In this document: in pieces, positions 1 through 10,680 of the stretch
Position numbering within the stretch: position 1 is the stretch's first letter
Layout: each line of letters opens with the position of its first letter
DNA from: Penium margaritaceum
Lineage: Eukaryota > Streptophyta > Zygnematophyceae > Desmidiales > Peniaceae
Assembly (NCBI GenBank): GCA_023375785.1
Contig: SZWC01000035.1
Span: 273,377 to 337,376, forward strand
DNA: 64,000 nucleotides
Reading direction: 5' to 3'
Position numbers and translations under genes: made by a program
Notes under the pieces: model-generated
What the model saw: only the letters and a program-made list of their open reading frames with translations
Databases searched by the model: none
What the model was told of the DNA's origin: nothing

Positions 1-424
1 ACGGGAGCAAACGTCTCATCGTAGTGCTCCCCCTTACGCTGTGCGTAACCCTTCGCCACCAGCCGCGCCTTGTATTTGTCAACCACACCCTCCTTTGTGA
101 ACTTGGTCTTAAAGACCCACTTTGAGTCGATGACCTTGGCATCTTTCGGCCTGTCAACCAGCTCCCACGTATCATTTTCCGTGATGGACGCCAGCTCCGA
201 TTTGATGGCTGCGTCCCATTGATCCCCTTCAGGCCGTGCAAGCGCCTCTTGCACAGTAGTCGGCTCCGTTGATGCAGCCAGCATGCACCGCGTCATGCCA
301 ATCCATCGACCGGTGCTTGCGTTGAAGCACTTCCCTGCTTTTCGCTACCTCCTGCTGCGGCGCGGTAGTTTTGGTGGCGCATCGTCACTTTGCTGCAATC
401 CCTCCGACTCAGCACACTCCGGTG

Positions 425-2950
425 AATCATCGACCGGACAGCTCCCCGAGGATCTCTCTCGTTCTGGCAAAACATTGCCCGAACGACCGGCACGTCCGGT
501 GGATTTTCCATCGACGCCCGATGCACTCTACCGGGAGTGCGCGCCTCAGCACCCTAGGTGCCTCATCCGCCGGATCCTTCCGGTGGATTTCCTCATCAGC
601 TTGGCCGTCATCGGAGTCCTTCGCTTCGACTGCCACCAATGGTGCACCTTCGCGCTCTGATGCCGCATCCTCAACTTCGGCGTCCGCCGGCTCCTTCTCG
701 TAGTCAAGGAGCTGGAACCACTCCCCCGTCTTTGGGGAGTCCACGCCCGCATCGTTGCTGCTGATGTAACTGTGCTGCTCGTCGAACTCGATGTCTCGGT
801 TGCGGATTACCTCCTCCTTGCGCATGTCGTAGAGCCGGTACGCCTTATGCGTGCTCTCATAGCCAAGGAAGAGATACGAATTTGCCCACGGCTCCAGCTT
901 GCTGTCACGCCTCTGCCCAGCCTGCACCACCGCGTGCGCCTTGCACTCGAACACTTTCAGGTGTGCCACACTTGGCTTGCGCCCGCTCCAAACCTCCTAC
1001 GGTGTCTTCCAGCCGCTCCTCCCCTTCAGCACCGCTGTAGGAGTGAGGTTGATGGTGTAGCTCGTCGTACGCACAGCTTTCGCCCAAAAGCTTCGCGGCA
1101 ATTCCGCATCAACCAACATGGTCCGTACCATGTTCAGCAGCGTCTGGTTTGCCCGCTCCGCCACGCCATTTGACTGAGGCGAATACGGCGTAGTTTGTTG
1201 CCATCTTATGCCTTGCTGCTTCATCCACCCGCTACAGCCCACGTACTCTCCGCCGTTGTCGCTGCGTAGCGCTCTGACCTTCCGGTCAGTCTGCCTCTCC
1301 ACCGCGGCGACATACTCCTTCAGCCGGTCCAGGACCTCGCCTTTCCGCTTCATGAAGTACACGAAGAGTTTTCTGCTGTAGTCATCAATGAAGGTGACAA
1401 AGTAACGCACGCCGCTCTTTGACGCCGTCTTGAATGGTCCGCACACGTCACTGTGCACGACCTCCAGCAGGTCCGAGGCGCGATTCACGTTCTCGTTGAA
1501 CGGTTTGTGCCGCGCCTTGCCCAAGATGCAAGGCTCGCACTTTTTGTGCACTGCTGCATCTGTCGCCTCTTTTGCATCGTCGATGACGAGGCCGCGTAGC
1601 AGTTCGCGCTTCGTCATCTCCTTCACGACTACGAGTGAGGAATGCCCCAGTCGTCGGTGCCAGAGCTCCAGATCAGCTCCCCCTCCTTTGGCCAGGTTGA
1701 CGGTGCGTTCCTGCAAGTCTGCTGAATCTGTCGCCGCAGGGATCACCTTGGTCTCCACGATGTAGAGGCCTCCCTCGCGCTTAGCCTCCAGCACGGGCTC
1801 ACCGCCACCGTCCTTCCGCACGACTGCCCCTCTTCTCCTGAAGAGCACCTCGTACCCCTTGTCAGTCAGGCGGCTAACACTTAGAATGTCAGCCAAGCCG
1901 GGTACGTGCTGCACGTCCTTGATGATGCGTTGCACCCGCTTTCCGCCAACCACCAACTCCACGTCCACGTCTCCTTTGCCAGCCGCCGGCTTGACCTTGT
2001 CGTTCGCGACCACCATGGATTTGCTGGACTTGGTGTAGTTGATGAACCCGACCTTCTCGACCTGGGTATGCTCCTCCGCTCCGGAGTCAAGGCATCGCCG
2101 GTTGGCCTTCTTGAGGTAGTGGTTTTGAGTGCTGTTGAGGAGCGCCTTCTTGCCTTTGGCGTCCTTGCCGCCGGCCTTTGCCTCCTCGGTGCACTCACGG
2201 GCCCAATGGCCCTCCTTGCCGCAGTTACGGCACGCACCCTTCTTGGCGCCCTTCTTGCCGCCGCCATGTCCGCCACCTCCCTTGGCCCCGCTTCCGCCAC
2301 CACACGTTTTGGTGACGAGGGCCGATGAGGACGACGAGGACTCCCCGCAGCTCCGTCGCTGCGCCTCGTTGCGGATGTACTCTGCGACTGCGCCATAGGT
2401 GAGCTTGTCCTCTGCCCATCCTCCCAAGACTGTAATGAGAGGGCTCCAACTGTCAGGAAGGGCCATGAGGAGGGCCATCGCCTGCAGTTGCATGTCGATC
2501 TTCTACCCCACGTTGTTGCATTGTGAGGCGAGCGACTCGATCTGCTGCATGGCGGTGATGACATCATCTCCTTCCTCGATTCTCACTGTCAGGAGTCGCT
2601 TCATTGCGAAGATTTTGTTCGCCAGCGACTTGGATTGATGGATGGCACAGAGTTTTTGCCAAGCTTCGGCTGCCAGCTTGCAGCCCTGGAAGTAGCCCCA
2701 CTGCGACTCGGCCGTCTCGGACACTAGCAGCATGAGCGCCTCCGTGTTCTTCTTTGCGAAGGCCTCCTTCTGCGCTTCCGTCGCCGTCGCTTCGTCAAGG
2801 AATTTTGTTCCCTTCATGACTTCCAACAGCCCCTTGTTCGCGAGGTGCAGCTCGAAGTGCCACCTCCATAGCCCGTAGCCAGGGCCACTTGCATACTTCT
2901 GGATGGGTTGCATCTCCTTTTGCGCCATTTGCACAGTCTTCAACTTTGAG
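425..2950 (-). mobile_element. Element A gag, protease and integrase coding region
   Basis: Copia polyprotein region. From right to left: a gag domain of the UBN2/DUF4219 type (GLWRWHFEL near 2850), a Gly/Lys-rich stretch, a CCHC zinc knuckle (CRNCGKEGHWAREC, near 2200..2240), the protease box CLDSGAEEH (near 2090), the integrase HHCC zinc domain, and the integrase core with VHSDVCGPF, FIDDYSRK, RSDNGGEY and SPQSNGVAERAN (about 1150..1480). The integrase tail and a Pro/Ser-rich linker follow to about 425. The gag start is not certain. Element B carries the same parts at 50423..52264. Confidence 0.92.
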
Positions 2951-3037
2951 ACCTCAGAGCTTGACGGCGATGTCGTCCCTGACAACAGTCCCGTCCGCCG
3001 CGAAAGCCGTGAGCGATGTGCAGACCGGTCAGGGCTG

Positions 3038-3051
3038 TGGGCCCATAACCC
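3038..3051 (-). other. Primer binding site of element A, half-tRNA type
   Basis: Two bases inside the LTR the plus strand reads TGGGCCCATAACCC, which is the anticodon arm of eukaryotic initiator tRNA-Met. The element strand is therefore complementary to the middle of the tRNA and not to its 3' CCA end. Drosophila copia is known to prime from a cleaved initiator tRNA-Met half molecule in this way. The match and its position are seen directly; use of a half tRNA here is inferred from that family precedent. Confidence 0.8.
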
Positions 3052-3053
3052 TT

Positions 3054-4040
3054 TGTCAGAAAACGGCCCCCGGGTGGAGGCAGTTCCAACGTGGCCCGAC
3101 GGGTCTGCTGTGTGTTCACGGCTATGTTTTGCGGGTGGTTCTGAGTCTAAGCGTGAGCTTTCTGGTCGTCTCACGTTATGTTTCTGGGAGTCGAAGGCAT
3201 TTGCGAGACAGTCACATTTGGAAGGGAATAACGCGATTTTGCATTTGTTTTTGAACATGGACATGATCTAAACATTTGTAGGGCTAGTCATGAGATCTCC
3301 AACGAACCAAACCGTGCACAATTCGGATAACCGTAGCTCCCGCTACGTCAGTCGAAGCGCAGCACCTCAAACCAGCCGCTCACTCGGCGGCGCGCACCAC
3401 GTCGCCCGCCGAGGCGCGTTCACACATCAAGGACCCATCAAAACGCCATTCCGGAGGCGCAGATGTCCCTATGCGTAGTGGCGGCGCCCCTCGCGCCTTT
3501 GGGGTCTGTTTCGATGAGTTAATCATCGAGTTTGGTGATGGGGATTGATGTGGGTCGAAACCTGTTCACGGACTTCCAGTCGGAATTTTGACGAAGTCCC
3601 CGAGTAACAAACTGTACTACTGAGTTTGGACTCCGAGCCAGGATTTTGGCTAAGTCCCTCAGTAACAAACTGCACTCCTGAAATCCGGCGGATCATCCAC
3701 CGGACGCCTCGGCAGTCCTTCCGGAGCAAAATCCCCAGATGACATTTTGTTACTCGCTCCGGTCAATTATTCACCGGAAGTCGAACCGCGGCCGGCTCCC
3801 AGAACCGCCGCGCACACCTCAACTTTGGAAGCCTATATCTCCCTCGTTACTCGTCCGATTCTAGTGAAACAACTTCCACCGGATTTAACAACTCGTCAAA
3901 TTTTAGGGGCAATCCTCCATTTCAGGATCAGAGCAATCCTCAAGTCGCCAGATCCGTCGACAAGGATTTTTCTCTCTCTGGCGGCTCGTCGGCGCCTCCC
4001 GGCGCCGCACTTGGGCATGCAGAGGAGCAAATCATCAACA
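3054..4040 (-). repeat. 5' LTR of element A
   Basis: 987 bp. On the plus strand it runs from TGTCAGAAAACGG to ATCATCAACA, so on the element's own strand it begins TGTTGA and ends CTGACA, with the usual TG...CA ends. It is repeated at 47465..48456 and 52267..53087 (element B) and, more diverged, at 62267..63228 (element H). The ends are well fixed because element B has a matching five-base target duplication at the same boundary. Confidence 0.93.
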
Positions 4041-5270
4041 AGTTGTTGGATCCGGCATTGATTAGGGCGCAAATGGCCCGAGCCACCTCTGGTGGCTGTG
4101 GAACAAACAACGCCTTTTGAGGGGAGTAGTATTCCCAGAGCTGTTCCCCTTGCGCCCACGTGCTGAAGCGTGTTTCCTATGAGGTGAAGGTGAGCTTTGA
4201 GTTGAACTGCGGTGGAGAAGTCTCAAAGTCCTTCTGGCATCCAAGGAGGAGAACTCGGGCTAGAGTGGCCGCTGAGAGAGCGGGAGAGGAGGAGTTGGGA
4301 CCACTCCCACTAGGAGGCACAGATGAGTCAGTAGATACAGTGTCATCAGCAGGGAGAACAACGGTAAGGGCAGGAACAGTCTACAATCGTTCTATGACTA
4401 GGTTTGCAACTGCGGTGGCTAATTCCTGTTGTGCCTTATTATTGCGTTGCATGTCATCCTCAGCTTTGCGGCGGGCCGCCTGGGCCTTACTAAGAGCGGC
4501 TTGAAGAGCCTATATGGTCTCTTCTGGTCATGGCATTGTGACAGATGAGTGTGAAGTGAGGAGAATGCAGGAGATGCTCACCGAACTTAGGACGGGGTAG
4601 CAACGCGAAGAGAGGCGCCACCACTACTGTAGCGGATGAGAAGAGGACCGCAACCCACCCTGCAACTACCAAGGTGGGGCAGAGGAAGCCGGTGACAGTG
4701 GCGCTGGCCACTGCTGCTGATGCTCATGCAACCAGAACTTTGGTGACGTGTGGTGTCCAATTCCGCTGAGCACCTATGGGGGTCAGGACTACGGTTGCGA
4801 TGGAGGCACGGATAGAACCAACGGCTGTTGCTGTCGCGTCGGCGGCAGACAATGCGGTAGTGGCAACAGAGGCTACTGCTGCAGTTACCTGGGTAGCAAG
4901 GTTAGCAGGTGCTGCTGCAAGCAGCATAAGAGAGGCTGCGGGGTGTGCGTAGGCTTCAGCTGCACGACCCACCACTGTCTGAGTGGGGGCCCTGCACGCT
5001 CGGGTTGTGGCGACAAACGTAGCTACTATACCTGCGACTGCTTCAAGAATGGCACCGGCTAAGCTGATGGAGTTTGTATGAAGTGGAATGACGGGGATCA
5101 CCCTAGGGACCTTAGGGGGTGGCGGCGGCCCAGTTGATGCACTTGCTGTGGGAGACAAAGGAGATGCAGGGTTGGATGCAGATGCAGTGTTGGATGACTG
5201 TGGATTCCGAGGAGGTTGCATGTTTGATGAGTGGGGCGGTGATGGAGGTAGGTCGTTTGCTGTGCACATC
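4041..5270 (-). mobile_element. Gag-like remnant of an older element, interrupted by A
   Basis: Minus-strand translation gives a Pro/Ser-rich then Ala/Thr/Val-rich segment (about 5269..4724). Further left is a helical, coiled-coil-like segment (ALSKAQAARRKAEDDMQ, near 4470) followed by a stretch near 4230..4045 reading ETRFSTWAQGEQLWEYYS. Layout and coil resemble the gag of elements D, F and G, so I take it as a relic of that broad copia group; this assignment is inference. It stops exactly at the LTR edge of A, which suggests A inserted here. Heavily broken and old. Confidence 0.5.
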
Positions 5271-6904
5271 TGCCAATTTATTGCTTCTTCTCACTTAGTT
5301 GCTTCCCTCACATCTAGTTCTGCCAGTTCCTTGCGCCAGACCGAGCAGTCAAGCATGCAAAACCACAAAGGTGCATCGTCGTCATGTGGCGTGGGAGGGC
5401 GAGGATCCCCCCATCCGTCGTAAACGTAGCGGGTAGTTGTACGAAGGGGAATCAAGCTCCTCATCTGGAGGGCCGTCGAGAGATGGCAAATCTAGAATGA
5501 CTGATGTTGTGGCTGCTGGGGCAGCCGAGATGTACCCCTGCCCCCTGATGTTGGGTACCGAACATGTATGGGTGTGGTGAGCCGCGGGGTAACAGGGAAC
5601 TGTAAGACAGCGAGAGCAGCTGGAGAAAGATGCTCCAACTGCAGTGACCGCAGGTCACAGTGGCAAGAGTGCCACTCGAGAGTGAGGACGGTGGGAAGCT
5701 CCCCGTCCGCAAGAGGGGAACCTGAGTGAATGAAGACAGCCGCTGCAGGTGTGTGCCTCGAGAGAGGGAAGGCTTGGCCCACCAGTGGGGTGTAGCAGAC
5801 TGTTGTGGGCTCTGAGTGTGGTGCAAAAGGAGATGCACGCAGGGCCGCTCGCGGGTGTGGACGACCGAAGAGTGATGTGAGTGCGAGCTGCGACTGACTA
5901 CAACAACACCACTGGGTGCTACATGTGCTGCTCTGTGCTAGAGATATGTGCCGGGCGAGAGTGCTCGGTTGTGAGAAAGTTTGCGGTGAGACGGGACAAG
6001 AGTGCCACAAGCCCACGGGCCCACGAGGCAAGACTGCCACGAGTCCCCGAGTGGATGGTAAATGGTTCCCGAGCGACCAAGATCGACGAGCTGTGGGTCT
6101 GTGGCCTTACTGCTCTCCTACCAGTAGTTGCTAGGCAGCTTCCTAGTGCACGTGTGTATGAGGTAGCACCAGAGTATGGAGATGCACATGGAAAGCCATG
6201 GATGTGGGAACCACTTGCCTTTCAAAACTCGGGCAAACCAAGACAAGAGAGTGAGAGGTGAGCGAGCAAGACTTAGGAACCGGTGAGCGTGCACTTGCTG
6301 CGAGCAAGACACTCGAGCGAGCACCCACCGCCACCCAGTGGTCGAGCCCAACTGATTGGAATTAATCCGTGTAGCGGCTACTCACCAATGCACGGGCCAA
6401 CCCGGCACGGTGGCCCCCTAAGGATCAACACTCGGGAAATGCGGCTCTCCCACAAAACACTGAAGGCAAGAAAGAACGATGCAGGGCATGGCAGTAAGAA
6501 TGTACGTGTCCTAGCATCTTCCACATAAGAGATGGAGAATCAAGTCATGACCATCTATGTGCCAGATTGCACTCCTGGGTGAAGCGCTTCGGTCAAGTCG
6601 CCAGAGACGCACATCATGGTAGGCTTGCTTGACATCTTCCTAGGTGAGGCCATGTCAGTTAATCTGTACATGTGTGTGCATGGAGGAGGATACAAGAGGG
6701 CATAGAGATGTGAGTTGCCAACAAACTTCAAAAAGACGACCGTGTGAACATGCACAGCAAAGTTTAAGACACTTATGTAAGCAAGTGTGAGAAATGCTTG
6801 ATTTGAAAGGTGATTCATCTTGAAGTATAGCAGGCTCGCAAAAAATGTCAAACTTTACACTAAAGAGTCATAGCCACAACAACATCCATGAATTGACCAC
6901 CATG
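5271..6904. other. No gene recognised; probably retroelement-derived
   Basis: No reading frame here resembles a known protein. On the minus strand, GGTGGGTGCTCGCTCGAG (near 6310..6330) recalls CTGGGTGCTTGCTCGGG inside the LTR at 6905..7548, so part of 5900..6560 may be a very diverged relative of that LTR. It lies between a gag-like remnant and an LTR on the same strand, the place where a leader would be. Low confidence. Confidence 0.35.
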
Positions 6905-7548
6905 GTGGGAAATTTTTAGGAAGTTTCCTAGCTTTTTTGTTGTTGAAGTGGCAACACTGGTAATTAGTTGGCGCACTATTAAGCAATCGATTGAAAGAAA
7001 CAGCAAGGGTTAGGCTAGGTAGACGAGAAAAGTCTCATAAGCTCCACTACCTTAGTAATGCAAAGAGAAGTGACAACTAACAAGCACATAACATGAATAC
7101 CTGCAACGACGTACTGCGGGTGATGCACACGGTAGTGTTGGTTTGTTCCCAAACTGACCTGAAATCGTTGTTTTGCCGTAACTCTACGCACAGGTATCCA
7201 GACGCAACACTGTCTGAACCTAGAGATGTAAAATCTTGAGCCGGACGCTACAACTGTAACACGCACATGTCTGGCATCCTTCAGTGGACACAAAATGGAA
7301 AGCATGCAAATCGCGCTCAAGAGCCAGTCCATCGAGGAAAATCTAGTAACTCGACAATAACTGCAGAGCACCCGAGCAAGCACCCAGGACAACGTGGCAC
7401 CTGTCTGGCAGTTTCTAGTGGGCGGAGCCACCACCTATTGGTGCTCTGGTGCCAACTAGGTCTCTATCAAGGATCTGCATGAGCATGGATACGACCAAAT
7501 GGTCACAGAAAGCTAGAGCATGAGACGGGGACGGTTCACATCACAACA
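6905..7548 (-). repeat. Copia LTR (group 2), minus orientation
   Basis: The minus strand begins TGTTGTGATGTGAACCGTCC directly after a purine run (TCAAGGGGGAG, 7549..7559), as a 3' LTR does after its polypurine tract. It aligns along most of its length with the plus-oriented LTR at 46496..47125; shared blocks include CATGCAGATCC, a GGTGC...AGCACCAA repeat, TCTCTAG.TTCAGACAGTGTTG and TGCTTGTTAGTTGTCA. The inner edge near 6905 is approximate. Divergence between the two copies is large, so both are old. Confidence 0.75.
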
Positions 7549-7559
7549 CTCCCCCTTGA

Positions 7560-8190
7560 CCCGATAGTGCGCATGTCCATTCAAGTGCAAAACTCACACA
7601 AGTGTGTAATGAGGTGGTCAACAGACCATACTCACACCTCTCTCACACAACCTTAGGCAAGGGGCGAAGTCCGATTGAACGAATGGTCATCATGAACTTT
7701 TTGTGCGCGAGTGCCTGGGTGAGGAAGTCAACTCACTGCATGTCTGTGCTGACCCAGGTGACGGAGATCACGTCATTCCACAAGATCACGCACCAAGTGA
7801 TGCTCAACACCAATGTGCTTTGTGGGTGCATGAGACACAGCAAAGTTCTGTGCAATAGCAAGAACACTCTAGTTATCACAGGGCTAAACGACACAACTCA
7901 CAAAACAGACGTTGTAGCCACACTGTTTCAGCAAAGCCCTTTCTCCCGGTGCAACATACTTAGCCTTTGATGAGCTACATGCAGTACAATCCTAGTTCTG
8001 TTACGCCATATCATAGCACTAATGCCCGCCTAACAAGAATGCGCAACCTGTCCAAGTGCGCCCATCAAGGCTGCACATCCCGTCGTTGTTTGTATAGCCG
8101 TCGACTACCACAGAACACTGCCGTCAAAAGTAGAGTCTGAGATACGGCGTGGAAATCACAAGAACTAATGCACTACCCCTCTTCCCTCAT
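7560..8190 (-). mobile_element. RNase H relic of a group 2 copia element
   Basis: The stretch 7740..7870 matches, on the minus strand, the RNase H tail of element D (8950..9120), including the segment coding the HARTKYINVEYHYIQD-like motif. It sits immediately upstream of the LTR at 6905..7548, the expected order for the 3' end of a copia element. It is cut off on the right near the start of element D. Old and heavily broken. Confidence 0.6.
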
Positions 8191-8767
8191 TCAGCTCTAT
8201 GAAACATGACTCTGTGGTGGGAATGAGATTGACGGTGTTGGAAACAGAGGTGTGTGTGCAGAACGTTAGTGGAGGAACAACGAGAGGTGAGTGCTACGAG
8301 GTGGAGCTTGCTATCCAAGCCCACTTGTCGGCCGGCGAGTGGAGCTCGCTGGTGCTCACCAAAACAATGAGGGTACAATGCTACTCGTGTCTCACACCTG
8401 CACACATACCCAACTTGAGTTTGGTCCTAAGCTATGGATGTCCAAACCAACCCAAGTTCATGCATAGGACTAAACTAGGTCACCCAGACATGGAAGTTCA
8501 ATCATGAACAAGAGACAAAACTAGTCTGTTTTGAGGCTGGAAAGAATCACGTCATCAAGCTGCTAGACGGGTCTGGGGTGCTACCGCCAGGAGAGAAGCA
8601 AGCACGTGTGGAGCAGCGGGAGTGTCACTGGTGGTTGGTTGTAGTTTCTCGACAACTTCCGGACTTGCGTTCACTCTCCCAGTATTATGCACCCTCTACG
8701 TCATCAGGATTGTACACGGTAATGGTCGTGAGCCGAGAGGTCATAGCAAGCTATGTACACAATATTG
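8191..8767 (-). repeat. Probable 3' LTR of element D
   Basis: Bounded on the right by the polypurine-like run. The minus strand there begins near ATTGTGTACATAGCTTGC. The first 90 bases match the corresponding position of element G (about 55830..55916) and, less well, the start of the LTR at 46496. The left limit near 8191 is only where the neighbouring RNase H relic ends. Confidence 0.45.
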
Positions 8768-9523
8768 CTCCTCCATGACCACATGGCAAACAAGTCCACG
8801 GATGTAACATCACTTTTGCGAGAAATGGCACAAGGCAATGATGATAAATAGCAAGAGGTGCAGCTGAAGGGTAGATGCCCGTCCACAGTACAGGCAAGGT
8901 GCAATCCCACACAATGTGTAGCAGTAATACTCGTATGATTGATGACCTTTGTTAGAAAATCAGTACGTTGTGAGTCGGTACCACCCCACATGGCCTGAAT
9001 CTCACCTCGATCTACCAAATCTTGGATGTAATGGTACTCGACGTTGATGTACTTTGTGCGCGCATGGAACACACCATAGTTCTCCGCGATGGCCTTTGCT
9101 CTCTCAGTGTCACACCGAAGCATAACAAGGGGCGTGGAATGACNATTGCTCCTCCATGACCACATGGCGAACAAGTCCAAGGATGTAACATCACTTTCGG
9201 GAGAAATGGCACAAGGAAATGATGATAAATAGCAAGAGGTGCAGCTTAAGGGTAGATGCCCGTCCACAGTACAGGCAAGGTGCAATCCCACACAATGTGT
9301 AGCAGTAATACTCGTATGATTGATGACCTTTGTTAGAAAATCAGTACGTTGTGAGTCGGTACCACCCCACATGGCCTGAATCTCACCTCGATCTACCAAA
9401 TCTTGGATGTAATGGTACTCGACGTTGATGTACTTTGTGCGCGCATGGAACACACCATAGTTCTCCGCGATGGCCTTTGCTCTCTTAGGGTCACACCGAA
9501 GCATGAAAAAGGGCGTGGAATGA
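8764..9523. repeat. Direct duplication of about 380 bp around a single N
   Basis: Bases 8764..9143 are repeated at 9145..9523 with only a handful of differences, and the two copies are separated by one N at 9144. The segment is the RNase H tail of element D. A near-perfect tandem copy joined by an N is what a scaffold or gap-closing join of overlapping contigs, or of two alleles, would leave. It may not exist in the real genome. Confidence 0.85.
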
Positions 9524-10680
9524 TGTAGCTCACAAAGCATACGCACTAACCACAAACTCTTGGACGCACAAGCGCCCGGAGCTACGTACTCTGCTTCTAC
9601 AATATTCTGAGCAATGTAGCTCCATTAGGCCATGAGACAACAGTTCCCCTAATGAGGAAGATGTAGCCGGTGTGACTCTTGCTGTCCGGGCTCCATGTCG
9701 AGACACAGTCCGTGTATCCTTCGAGGACAATGGAGGCCTGTCCTTGACAGCAAAGGCCAATGCGGACAGTGGACATGACGTACTGCACGCACCAGACAAC
9801 ATCCTCAAGAACACGTCTAAGCAGCGCTCGTGAGAAATGCACAAGTAGGTTGACAGTGAGGGCGATGTCTGGTCGTGACATTGTGGCCAGGTACATGAGC
9901 GAGCCAATGACTCACAGGTACAGGGTCACATCGACTAGCTCCCCCAACTTTGCTGGTTCGTTGACCTTTAAAGTGTCTTGGCCATCGGGGTGAACCGGGG
10001 TTGATGTTGTGCGCATGCCACTGAGCAGCTCGGCGAAATGCTCCCCCAGAGTGAGAGCGTATCGATCATGATGGACCAAGAGTGTTTGATGACTGTGATC
10101 ATGCACAATCTCCATGTATAGAAACACTACAGTCTCTCACGGGTCCTTCATTTTGTATGTCTACTGGAGCACACTCTTGGGTGCTTCAAAAGCCTTCAGA
10201 TCGGACGAAGCGATCAGAAGGTCATTGACGTAGACCAGGATGGCCGTGAGTGGTCCAAGAGTCTGGGAGAGGAAGAGTGATGGGTCCGCGGTGCACTTGA
10301 CATAGCCTGCTCGTAGTAGCATGCTGGTGATCTCCTTGTTCCAGCATTGAGGCTCTTGCTTCAGACCATAAAGGGCCTTTTGTAGCCGGTTCACACGGCC
10401 AGTGCCATGCTGGGATCCTGGGAGCTGGACTATGTAGATCTCTTCATCCAGTTTTCCATGTAAGAACATGTTGTTGACGTCCATGTGGTGGAGCTCCCAG
10501 TCGTCCTGGGTCACCTGGGATAGCAGGCCCAAGGTCGTGGTTGTTCATTCAAGTGGAGCACAGGTCTTAGTCAAGGTGATCCTTTCCACTTGAAAGAATC
10601 CCATGGCAGTCAGTCATGCTTTGTAGCGGTTGATTGTGCCGTCCGGCTTCAGCTTCTTCCACAAGACCCACTTGGCCTAA
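8768..10680 (-). mobile_element. Element D reverse transcriptase and RNase H region
   Basis: Recognisable copia RT and RNase H blocks on the minus strand: HHMDVNNMFLHGKLDEEIY and LQKALYGLKQEPQCW (10350..10500), the YV.DLL catalytic box (near 10220), YLATMSRPDIALTVN (near 9860..9900), an RNase H segment near 9700, and HARTKYINVEYHYIQD (near 9400..9450). The order and spacing are those of copia polymerases. Broken in many places. Confidence 0.85.

Larger units (their letters stand above)
1..4040 (-). mobile_element. Copia element A (group 1), 5' part; runs off the left edge
   Basis: Ty1/copia LTR retrotransposon read on the minus strand. Seen in order from its 5' end: LTR (3054..4040), primer site (3038..3051), gag, zinc knuckle, protease, integrase, the integrase-RT linker and the first bases of reverse transcriptase at the window edge. 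It is almost the same sequence as element B (47465..53087), differing by only a few percent by eye, so both copies are young. The visible part looks nearly whole, with perhaps two or three breaks. The sequence just right of the LTR (from 4041) is minus-strand gag-like sequence of another element, so A appears to have inserted into it. The left end is not in the window. Confidence 0.93.

Noticed and set aside
3030-3060. tRNA-Met-like sequence considered as a tRNA gene fragment
   Set aside because: Only the anticodon arm matches and no other arm of a cloverleaf is present. Its place next to an LTR makes it a primer site.
4724-5269. 181-codon Ala/Thr-rich minus-strand frame considered as a host gene
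   Set aside because: It continues into a coiled-coil gag-like segment and ends at the insertion edge of element A. A retroelement origin is more likely.
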